Positions 44,553 to 52,918 of a stretch of 55,710 nucleotides of DNA are shown here, in pieces. Origin of the DNA: Acidobacteriota bacterium (lineage in GTDB: Bacteria > Acidobacteriota > Terriglobia > UBA7540). The position numbers and the translations under genes were made by a program. Under the pieces are notes generated by a model. It saw nothing but the letters and a program-made list of their open reading frames with translations. It ran no database searches and was not told the origin of the DNA. The stretch spans positions 1-55,710 of the forward strand of contig PLSX01000280.1 in the NCBI GenBank assembly GCA_003165315.1. Direction: 5' to 3'. The number at the start of each line of letters is the position of its first letter. Positions within the stretch are counted from its first letter, which is position 1.

Positions 44553-46772
44553 ATGACCGATCTCGCGGCGCTAACCACAGTCTCCAACCAACTGGCCACT
44601 CGATACGGTACGCTGGGAAAAGCCGCCGCAGACCGAATGCAGGCGTGGCTCAAAGGCAACGTCCCCATGGGGTTCCCCGATGTTCTGGCCCGGCATTTGG
44701 AGGAACAGTATATTCCGTTGCTCTTTGACGCCTTTTGGCAAGTGCTTCCATTTGGCACCGGCGGTCGCCGCGGACGAGTTGGGTACGGATCCAATCGATT
44801 TAACCATACAACTGCAGCGATGACAGTACAGGGGCATTGTAACTACTTGCTGTCCACTTTCCCCGGCAGGGAACTCTCCGTCGTTGTCGCCAATGACGTT
44901 CGAGTGTTCAATGATTTCGCCGGCGTGTACCAATTCCTTGGGGACGAGAATCCGTTATTGGGAACATCATCAAGGTCGATTGCCAAACTGGCATGTGAAA
45001 TTTACGCCGCCAATGGAATTAAGGCGTACATCGCGGAACCGGAAGCCGAGCAATCACTCCTGAGCACTCCCGAACTTTCTTTCATCATCAGAAAGCTCCA
45101 GGCAGCAGGCGGTGTAAACATCTCTGCCTCGCACAATCCTCCCGACGACAACGGAATCAAAGTCTACGATGAGTACGGCGGCCAGCCCATTCCGCCCGAT
45201 GATCAACGATTGGCCGACGCTATGGATGCGGTCACGGAGGTGCGCCGAATTCCTTTCGCAGAGGCGCTTGTTAGTAAATTGATTTGCCCAATTCTCGAGA
45301 GTTTACACAACGAATACGTGGAGGAATATGTGCGTTTGTATGGCGGCATATTCACTCCCCGGCCGGACATGCCCATCGTCTATACCCCGTTATGCGGGTG
45401 CGGTCTCCGCTCGGCGGGTGCGGTGATGCGCAAGCTGGGTTTCCCCATTGTGCCGCCACCGGATCAGGGCCCGGATGGCACATTTGGGCCCATTCCCTTC
45501 AAGGCGCCCAATCCGGAAGTTCCACAAGCCACCGTGCCCGCCACTCGGTTCGCCGAAACTGTTGGATCAGGCATCGTCCTCTCCAGCGATCCCGACGCGG
45601 ACCGTGTAGGCCTGGATGCGCGCTTGGACGATGGCTCGTGGTACCACTTTGATGGAAACAAAATCGCCACTCTCCTCTGTTATTACTTGATGCTCGATCC
45701 TGATGGTCCACAGCGTCGGGGATTGGTGATGGAGACGTTGGTGACCACAAAAATCCTGGGTCAAATCGCTGCCAAGACGGGCGACTCCTGGATCGTCGAT
45801 GACCTGCTGGTGGGATTCAAGTACATGGCCAACGTCCTCAAGGTGCTTGAGCAGCACGGGCGATGGGGGAACGCCTGCACCGGGCCGGAATCACTGGTGC
45901 TGGCCACGGAAGAAGCGCATGGGCTCATGCTCACTCCCACCATTCGCGATAAGGATTCTGCACCGGCCTGCATGTTTCTGGCTGCCCTTTATCAAAAACT
46001 ACGGCTGAAGGGGCGCACCCCGCTCGACTACTACATCGAAATATTGGAAAGACTGGGTGGATACGCGGACACCGGCCGATCAATTGTTATGACGGGGGCT
46101 GAGGGAGGAATCGATAGGGACCGCATCGTGGCATCACTCCGCAAGTCCCTGCCGGAGACATTGGGTGGGCGCGCCGTCCGCAAGGTGGTGGATTACTGGA
46201 ATGAAGTTACGTTTGGCAAGTTACTGAGCAGCACCGATCAACTTTCCCGCAATGTCCTCCAATTCTTCCTGGATGGCTTTATCATCACGGTTCGCCCTTC
46301 CGGAACCGAGCCCAAGTTGAAATTTTATTGTCAACTCGTGCCGGTTAATGAGCGGCAGAGCCAGGCTGCGGCCCCCGCGCTAAAGGGCATGGAATTGATG
46401 CGCAGTTTGACGGATCAGGTTGAAACCATGGCACGCTCGGTTTATCAGGAATTGCTGGCCCGCCTTGATATCATCCTGGGTGAGCCGGGCCTGCTGCTTC
46501 CCGACATCATCGACATCGGCCGCAAGCAGGATTTTGAACGCCAGACCGTACCGCGACTTCGCGACGCCATTTTGCAATCCCGTTTCAAGAATTTGGATGA
46601 ACTGCTCGATTGGATGAAGGTAGAAGTTGCCGCCATGACCCCAGGGGCCAATCCTCTTCCTGCCTTGCGCTCAAGCGTCGACTATCTCTGCCGGCAATGG
46701 GAAAGTGAACTCATGGGCGCGCCGCTAATCAACGAATTGGCAGCGTGGGCGAGGCCATATGAGGCACTCTGA
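44553..46772 (+). CDS. Phosphohexomutase (PGM2-like); possible phosphopentomutase
   Basis: This 739-residue alpha-D-phosphohexomutase has the phosphoserine loop NISASHNPPDDNG, the metal loop SSDPDADRVGLD and the sugar/phosphate loop RPSGTEPKLKFY. These features resemble PGM2-type enzymes, which prefer pentose-1-phosphates. The protein has a C-terminal extension of about 150 residues after the last motif. No DeoB is present in the window, so in this nucleoside cluster it may convert ribose-1-phosphate and deoxyribose-1-phosphate to the 5-phosphates. That is inference; a glucose or mannose role remains possible. GAGGCG lies 7 bases before ATG. It diverges from tdk. Confidence 0.85.
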   Translation: MTDLAALTTVSNQLATRYGTLGKAAADRMQAWLKGNVPMGFPDVLARHLEEQYIPLLFDAFWQVLPFGTGGRRGRVGYGSNRFNHTTAAMTVQGHCNYLLSTFPGRELSVVVANDVRVFNDFAGVYQFLGDENPLLGTSSRSIAKLACEIYAANGIKAYIAEPEAEQSLLSTPELSFIIRKLQAAGGVNISASHNPPDDNGIKVYDEYGGQPIPPDDQRLADAMDAVTEVRRIPFAEALVSKLICPILESLHNEYVEEYVRLYGGIFTPRPDMPIVYTPLCGCGLRSAGAVMRKLGFPIVPPPDQGPDGTFGPIPFKAPNPEVPQATVPATRFAETVGSGIVLSSDPDADRVGLDARLDDGSWYHFDGNKIATLLCYYLMLDPDGPQRRGLVMETLVTTKILGQIAAKTGDSWIVDDLLVGFKYMANVLKVLEQHGRWGNACTGPESLVLATEEAHGLMLTPTIRDKDSAPACMFLAALYQKLRLKGRTPLDYYIEILERLGGYADTGRSIVMTGAEGGIDRDRIVASLRKSLPETLGGRAVRKVVDYWNEVTFGKLLSSTDQLSRNVLQFFLDGFIITVRPSGTEPKLKFYCQLVPVNERQSQAAAPALKGMELMRSLTDQVETMARSVYQELLARLDIILGEPGLLLPDIIDIGRKQDFERQTVPRLRDAILQSRFKNLDELLDWMKVEVAAMTPGANPLPALRSSVDYLCRQWESELMGAPLINELAAWARPYEAL

Positions 46773-47069
46773 TGGGGAGCAATGCGGCTGTCTTGCACGA
46801 TCACCGGTGATCGCCAAAACGCAAGAACACCCAAGCTAATCCACCACCCTCTAGTGGTATTGAATATTTGGACAACATGGGGTCTCAGGTGATAGGATTC
46901 GAGCTTTCCGAAGGCTCGAGTTGCACCGCAAAGGAGCCTCACAAGAAAACCGCGAGAATGCCGACGGAATCTGCAACGCTTCATCGAACCCTTCATGGAT
47001 CGTCAAATGAATCCTCCCCATACCCAATTACCTTCCCCAGGAAACATTTTCATAAAGGAGAAATAAGTC
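46773..47069. other. Intergenic region upstream of the DUF5054 gene
   Basis: This region has no gene. It holds a perfect 16-base palindrome at 46798-46813 and a strong AAAGGAG site just before the DUF5054 ATG. It presumably contains the promoter for the GH38-like run. Confidence 0.45.
46798..46813. promoter_or_regulatory. Perfect 16-base palindrome, possible operator
   Basis: CGATCACCGGTGATCG reads the same on both strands. It lies between a stop codon and a long gene-free leader, a place where LacI- or GntR-type regulators often bind. No second copy was noticed in the window. Confidence 0.35.
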
Positions 47070-49268
47070 ATGCAACGACGTGATCTATTAAAGGGGATTA
47101 CGGCCACTGCCTTTGGGATGTGTCTGAAAAATGCCACGCAACCGGCTTGGGCCGAGGGGCCCAACACAAAAATTAGGACTGTCTACGTGATGTACAAATG
47201 CCATTTGGACGTGGGCTTCACTGACACTGAGCATGCTGTAATCCGTACCTATTTCGATGATTATCTGCCTCGGGCCATGGACATTGCAGAGAAGCTTCGC
47301 AGCGCAGGCGGTGAGGAACGCTATGTTTGGACAATCGCGGCGTGGATGATTTACCACTATCTGGAACAGGCTTCCATAGACGAACGCAAGCGGATGGAGG
47401 CTGCGATTGTGGCGGGAGATATCGCCTGGCACGCCCTGCCGTTCACGTGGAACTCGGAGATGCTGGACCGTTCGCTGATGACCTCGGCGTTGAAAATATC
47501 GGCGGCACTCGACGAGCGTTTCGGTAAGAAGACGATTGCCGGCAAACTCACGGATGTCCCCTGCCATACCCGAGGCTTGGTCGGTCCGCTTGCGGAGGCA
47601 GGAATACAGTTCCTTGATATCGGCGACAACCCGGGCTGCAAAGCGCCTGACATCCCATTCTACAAACCGGCCGAATCGCCTTCGGCACAAACCATCGATC
47701 AGGATAATTCGAAGCTTGCTTCTGTATTGGCAAAGTTCGGCGTGCGCGAAGCGGATAAGGAAGATCCACACACATGCCTGTTCAACTGGCGCGATCCCGA
47801 AGGGGCGGAAGTCATGGTGCTCTATCACCCCTTTGAGTACGGAAGCACTGTGGCGATTCCTCGAACTGACATTGCAGTATCTATTCAGGTTCGAGGAGAT
47901 AATTCCGGCCCGCACTCCCTGAATGAGATAAGAGCCTATTACGCCTGGCTGCACAGCATTTTCCCCGCTGCCAAAATAGTTTCCACAAATTTGAACACAA
48001 TCGCGACGGCTCTTCAGCCCCTGCGTTCTGAATTGCCGGTGGTAACAAAAGAGATGGGCGACACATGGATCTACGGCGTGGGCAGTGATCCTGGCAAGGT
48101 GGGTCGATATCGGGAGTTGTGCCGGCTGCGCCGGGAGTGGTTATCGAAGGGAACCTTCAAACAAGGCGATGCCGTGGATTTGGCTCTCACCTCGAAGCTA
48201 ATTCTTGGACCTGAACACAACTGGGGGCTGAGCATCGGACAATATTTGCGGCACCCGGAGGTGTACTCTCCCAAAGAGCTCGCCACCGCCAGAGCAACGA
48301 TGCCGGAGTTCAAAAAGGTGGATGCAGGTTGGGCGGAAAAGCGCGCTGACATTGACGTGGCCGTGTCGGTGCTGCCACCGGATATTGTGAACGAAGCAAA
48401 GCAGCGACTGCAAACGCTCAAGCCGAAGCCACCGGAAACAGAAGGACTAAAACCTCTTGCACCGGGTGGAGAAATTCAAGGCGAGCACTTCACCCTTGCG
48501 CTCGATCCAACCACCGGAGCGATCCGGCGGTTGCAGGACCGCAAGACGGGCCGCGAATGGGCTTCCGCGGATCACCCCCTTGCCGCATTTCGGTATCAGA
48601 CTTTCACCGCGGCGGATTTTGACAGGTACAACCACGTTTACAACACGATTCCCATGGGATACGACTTCAGCAAGCCGGGAATGGTGAAATACCCAACACA
48701 AAGTCAAGAATGGCAGCCAAGTTTGAAAGAAGCTTGGGCAGGTACCGCTTCGGAAGGCGACCGAATCGTAGCCGAAATGCGCATGCCTGAAACCGATTCG
48801 AAAATCGCAGAACTTGCCAGCTGGCCGGAACGCATGACCATGGAAATCCGCCTTCCCAAGGCCGACCCTTCGATTCTCATTACCTTCCAGTGTTTCAACA
48901 AGCAGGCCAACCGTCTGGCGGAGGCGATGTGGCTGTCATTTTCTCCCGACGCCCCCGACGGCGAGGGCTGGCTGCTCGACAAGGTGGACCGTCCAGTTTC
49001 GCCGCACGATGTCATGGCGGGCGGCGGATTACACTTGCATGCCGTAACCCGCAACGTCAGTTACCGCGATGCCCGGGGCAGCTTTACGGTGGAAACGCTG
49101 GATGCCCCGCTGGTGGCGCCTGGCCAACGAGCACTCCTGGTGTATGACAATCATCAACCCGACATGCTCGAAGGAGTGCACATTAATCTCTTTAACAACC
49201 TGTGGGGAACCGCTTTCCCGCAGTGGTACGGAGATGACATGCGTTTTCGCTTCGTGATCAGGACATGA
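47070..49268 (+). CDS. DUF5054 protein, GH38-like fold, Tat-exported
   Basis: This 732-residue protein has a twin-arginine signal (QRRDLLKGI, then a hydrophobic stretch to about residue 28). The N-terminal catalytic-like domain starts VYVMYKCHLDVGFTD, which keeps the His-x-Asp pair that binds zinc in GH38 mannosidases. The C-terminal half is a beta-rich domain with VLYHP and HAVTRNVSYRD. It fits the DUF5054 family. GH38-type hydrolases act on alpha-mannosides, but the second half of the active site is not obvious here, so the substrate is open. AAAGGAG lies upstream of ATG. Two GH38-like genes follow on the same strand. Confidence 0.82.
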   Translation: MQRRDLLKGITATAFGMCLKNATQPAWAEGPNTKIRTVYVMYKCHLDVGFTDTEHAVIRTYFDDYLPRAMDIAEKLRSAGGEERYVWTIAAWMIYHYLEQASIDERKRMEAAIVAGDIAWHALPFTWNSEMLDRSLMTSALKISAALDERFGKKTIAGKLTDVPCHTRGLVGPLAEAGIQFLDIGDNPGCKAPDIPFYKPAESPSAQTIDQDNSKLASVLAKFGVREADKEDPHTCLFNWRDPEGAEVMVLYHPFEYGSTVAIPRTDIAVSIQVRGDNSGPHSLNEIRAYYAWLHSIFPAAKIVSTNLNTIATALQPLRSELPVVTKEMGDTWIYGVGSDPGKVGRYRELCRLRREWLSKGTFKQGDAVDLALTSKLILGPEHNWGLSIGQYLRHPEVYSPKELATARATMPEFKKVDAGWAEKRADIDVAVSVLPPDIVNEAKQRLQTLKPKPPETEGLKPLAPGGEIQGEHFTLALDPTTGAIRRLQDRKTGREWASADHPLAAFRYQTFTAADFDRYNHVYNTIPMGYDFSKPGMVKYPTQSQEWQPSLKEAWAGTASEGDRIVAEMRMPETDSKIAELASWPERMTMEIRLPKADPSILITFQCFNKQANRLAEAMWLSFSPDAPDGEGWLLDKVDRPVSPHDVMAGGGLHLHAVTRNVSYRDARGSFTVETLDAPLVAPGQRALLVYDNHQPDMLEGVHINLFNNLWGTAFPQWYGDDMRFRFVIRT

Positions 49269-49340
49269 GGAGATCGTGGCTTCGTATCATTGAAGACAGC
49301 TTTTCGTAATTGCGAGCACAATGCTGGAAGGGGGGGGATT

Positions 49341-52300
49341 ATGAAAGAGAGAACTTTTCCGAACTTTTTATTTTCATGGATATTGCTCGCCGCACTGAGC
49401 TTTTTTCTGGGTCTGCCGAATGCAATGGCCCAAACCCTCTGGCGCATCGGAAATTTCGATGATTCTTCCGCTGAATTCAACCAGGGCGGCAAGGACGCCC
49501 CGCTGTTTGGCCAGCGTTACCCGCAGGGTGAGCTGATTTACGTTGTGGGAAAGAGCAGTCCCGGCAAAGATTGGCCCGCCTTTCAGCCCGGTTCCGCCAA
49601 TGGAAGAGCTGGATTTCAAGCTCATCCTTACACCATCCAGTTTGATCTTGCCAGCGTGCCCCGCGGGCTTGTGACGCTCAAGGTGAGTTTACTGGTTGAG
49701 ACTCCCCGCGCTCCCAACCTCGCCATCGCAATCAACGGCCACCGCGCCCTCTACTATCGCCATCCAAAACTGAATTACACCGGCGGTGACCGCGAGATGG
49801 TGGTGAGTCCCATCGCCTCCGCTGACACCATTACGGTAGAAATTCCCCCCGCCTATTTGGCCAGGGGAACCAACAAGCTGGTGTTGACAGCCGTTGACGA
49901 TCCGGCCACGCGTGATGACGCCACCAATTCCGGAATCAACTATGATGCCATTGAATTCAGCGCGGATTCATCTAGCACCTTTAAGCCTGCCACGGTTACC
50001 GCCAATGTCGTCCCCACGGTCTTTTATCAGCACAAGGGCGACGCACTGGCGGAAGTGGTGGATGTCGATATCCGAAGAAATGCACCCTGTGCCCATGGTC
50101 AGGTCACGCTGGAATTGGGCGGGCTGAAATTCACCCAGGAGGTCACGTCCAACCGTGATTTTGGCGAAGACCGGTTGGAGTTCGCCGTGCCGGAATTCAC
50201 TGCGGGCACGGACGCATATGTTGTCATCAAAACCGTCGGCCGCACGCAGCGTTTCCCCGTAAAGCTCGAGCCCGCCAAAAAATGGACGGTCTACGTTGTT
50301 CCTCATGAGCATCTGGATGTTGGATACACGGATTTCCAGCCCAAGGTGGCGGAAGTTCAAAGTCGCGCCCTCGATGAAGCTATTCAGATGATTCAAGCGC
50401 ATCCCGGCTTCCGTTACAGCCCTGACGGGTTCTGGTGCATCGAACAGTTTCTTGCCGGACGCGCTGACGCCCAGCGCGACCAACTGATCCGCATGATCGA
50501 TGAGAAGAAGATCTTTGTTCCGGCGCAGGAAGCCAGCCTTTTGACCGGCTTTGCCAGCCTCGAAACCCTGATTCGGTCTTTATCCTCCAGTTATCAATTC
50601 CACCAAAAGTATGGCGGAAGCTTTGACTATGCCAACATCACCGACGTCCCTTCCTACTCCTGGTCCTACGCCTCGATCCTGGCAGGCTCAGGATTGAAAT
50701 ACTTTGTGGCCGCCAGCGATAACGACAATGGTCCGATTCTGGTACGGGGCCGCCTGCATGAAAAATCGCCTTTCTGGTGGGAAGGGCCCGACGGCGCCAG
50801 AATCCTGATGTGGTATTCCCGCTGCTATTTACAGGTGGCATATCTGTTTGGATTGCCGCCGCAACTCAGCGCGGGGCGCGACTCGCTCCCCATCTTCCTT
50901 CAGGCCTATTCCCGCCCTGAATACAAATCCGATGCGGTTTTCCTGTACGGAACGCAGGTGGAAAACACCGATCTATTCCCCCAGCAGGCGGAAATGGTGG
51001 ACGAATGGAACAAGCTCTACACCTATCCCAAAATGCAGTTCTCCGGCTTCACCGAAGCGCTTGACCACATTACACAACAACTGGGGGACTCCATTCCGGT
51101 GGTCAAAGGCGATGGCGGACCCTACTGGGAATTCGGCAATGCTTCAGATGCCGCCTATGTGGCCATTGAGCGGGCGGCGGAAAATCGCGCCCCTTCGGCA
51201 GAGATGTTTGCAACCCTCAGCACGCTGGTGAATCCCGTGGTCAAACCCGACCGCGCGCGGCTCGACCAACTCTGGCGGGATATGGTGCTTGTTGACGAGC
51301 ACACCTGGACTTCGGCGGTCAGCGTTTGGGACCCGGAAGTGGAGGAGTCTTCCAGCCAGATTGCTTTTAAGGAGAACTACGCGCACGAAGCGAAGATGGA
51401 CATTGATTACATCCTGCGGCGGCATCTGGCCACGCTTGCCGGCGCCATCAACGATCCAGCGGGAACCGTGATCGTCTTCAATCCTCTCACCTGGAAGCGG
51501 AGCGGCATGGTGGAGTACGACTTGAAAAAGGGCCAGGCACTGCTCGACCTGACTTCAAAGCAGGAAGTTCCCTATGAGGTGCTTGCCACGGGGCAGGATT
51601 ATCAGCACGTTCGTTTTCTCGCTCAGGATGTCCCCGCCGTGGGTTATAAATGCTATGCCCTGACACCCTCTAAATCCGCACCCCCCGCCATCGCCAGCAC
51701 AAACACGGGAGTCATGGAGAACAACTTCTATCGCATCACCCTCGACCCCGCGAGCGGAGCAGTCAAGAGCATTTTCGATAAGGAACTAAACCGGGAACTG
51801 GTGAACACCTCCAGCCCCTACCGGTTTGACCAGTATCTTTATGTGACGGGAGGCGACGAGTTTCCCAATCGCCTTCAGGAGTTCAGCTCCGCTACACCCA
51901 CTCCGAGGCTTGATATCCACGCTGCCGCTGGTGGCCGGCTGGTCTCCGTAACCCAGGAACCCTACGGCGCCGTTGCCCGCCTGGAAAGCACCGGACTCAA
52001 CGCGCCGCAGATTTCCACGGAAATCACTTTGTTCGACAAGGAGAAGAAGATTCTCTTCACGAATCACTTGCGAAAGACTTCCGCTTATACCAAGGAGGCC
52101 GTATATTTTTCCTTCCCGCTGATGATGGACCATCCTCAATTCCGCTACGACGTACAAAACGGCATCGTGGATCCGGCCCGTGACCAGATGCCCGGTGCGG
52201 GAAAAGAGTGGTTCTCCGCTCAGCATTGGGTGGAAGCTGGGCAGTCGGGCGTTGACGTCGCCATCGTCCCCGTTGATGCCCCTCTGGTTGCGTTGGGAGA

Positions 52301-52841
52301 TATTGTGCGGGGCGCATGGCCGACCGAATTTGGTGACCGCGGCGGCAGTATTTTTTCCTACGTCATGAACAACTATTACTTCACCAACTGGCCGGCGGCG
52401 CAGGGAGGCGACTTTACTTTTCGCTACGTCGTGGCCAGCGGCCGCGACCTGTCACTCGAATATTTAAGCCGGTTGGGCAGGTCGGAGATAACACCGCTCG
52501 AAACCGATGAGATTATCTCCAACGATAAGGCCGTCAAAACTCCGGCGCCCCTGCCGGCCGATCAATCAGGCTTCCTGGAGATCGACCACACGAACGTGGT
52601 GCTTGCCGCATGGAAACTTGCCGATGACGGCGATGGAATGATCATGCGCTTTCTGGAAGTCGGCGGCGAACAGGGCACGATGAACGTCACGCTTCCGCAT
52701 CTGAACACCCAAGCGGCGTGGAGTTGCAATTTGATGGAGCAAAAAGGAGACGTGCTTGCGGCCTCATCGCAGGGCTTCAGTTTTTCCGTCAAGCCGTTCC
52801 AAATCGTTACCGTGCGGCTGAAAGCAACGCCGGCACTATGA
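49341..52841 (+). CDS. Secreted GH38-like hydrolase with PL4-type N-terminal domain
   Basis: This 1,166-residue secreted protein has a signal peptide (about residues 8-30, ending AMA/Q). An N-terminal domain of about 180 residues beginning TLWRIGNFDDSSAEF is like the carbohydrate-binding-type domain of rhamnogalacturonan lyases (PL4). A GH38-like domain follows (VVPHEHLDVGYTDFQ, with His-x-Asp), and a C-terminal mannosidase-like beta domain is marked by FNPLTWKRSG and AVGYKCYAL. I chose ATG 49341 for its GGGGGGG/GGAAG site. It lies 72 bases after the DUF5054 gene and is duplicated by the next gene. The substrate is unknown, and pectin-linked oligosaccharides or mannosides are guesses. Confidence 0.85.
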   Translation: MKERTFPNFLFSWILLAALSFFLGLPNAMAQTLWRIGNFDDSSAEFNQGGKDAPLFGQRYPQGELIYVVGKSSPGKDWPAFQPGSANGRAGFQAHPYTIQFDLASVPRGLVTLKVSLLVETPRAPNLAIAINGHRALYYRHPKLNYTGGDREMVVSPIASADTITVEIPPAYLARGTNKLVLTAVDDPATRDDATNSGINYDAIEFSADSSSTFKPATVTANVVPTVFYQHKGDALAEVVDVDIRRNAPCAHGQVTLELGGLKFTQEVTSNRDFGEDRLEFAVPEFTAGTDAYVVIKTVGRTQRFPVKLEPAKKWTVYVVPHEHLDVGYTDFQPKVAEVQSRALDEAIQMIQAHPGFRYSPDGFWCIEQFLAGRADAQRDQLIRMIDEKKIFVPAQEASLLTGFASLETLIRSLSSSYQFHQKYGGSFDYANITDVPSYSWSYASILAGSGLKYFVAASDNDNGPILVRGRLHEKSPFWWEGPDGARILMWYSRCYLQVAYLFGLPPQLSAGRDSLPIFLQAYSRPEYKSDAVFLYGTQVENTDLFPQQAEMVDEWNKLYTYPKMQFSGFTEALDHITQQLGDSIPVVKGDGGPYWEFGNASDAAYVAIERAAENRAPSAEMFATLSTLVNPVVKPDRARLDQLWRDMVLVDEHTWTSAVSVWDPEVEESSSQIAFKENYAHEAKMDIDYILRRHLATLAGAINDPAGTVIVFNPLTWKRSGMVEYDLKKGQALLDLTSKQEVPYEVLATGQDYQHVRFLAQDVPAVGYKCYALTPSKSAPPAIASTNTGVMENNFYRITLDPASGAVKSIFDKELNRELVNTSSPYRFDQYLYVTGGDEFPNRLQEFSSATPTPRLDIHAAAGGRLVSVTQEPYGAVARLESTGLNAPQISTEITLFDKEKKILFTNHLRKTSAYTKEAVYFSFPLMMDHPQFRYDVQNGIVDPARDQMPGAGKEWFSAQHWVEAGQSGVDVAIVPVDAPLVALGDIVRGAWPTEFGDRGGSIFSYVMNNYYFTNWPAAQGGDFTFRYVVASGRDLSLEYLSRLGRSEITPLETDEIISNDKAVKTPAPLPADQSGFLEIDHTNVVLAAWKLADDGDGMIMRFLEVGGEQGTMNVTLPHLNTQAAWSCNLMEQKGDVLAASSQGFSFSVKPFQIVTVRLKATPAL

Positions 52842-52918
52842 ACCGAATTTTAGGGGCTGGATTCCTTGCCCCGGAGGCCCACATGGGGCCCCAGCAAACG
52901 GTGCGAAAGGACAGGATC

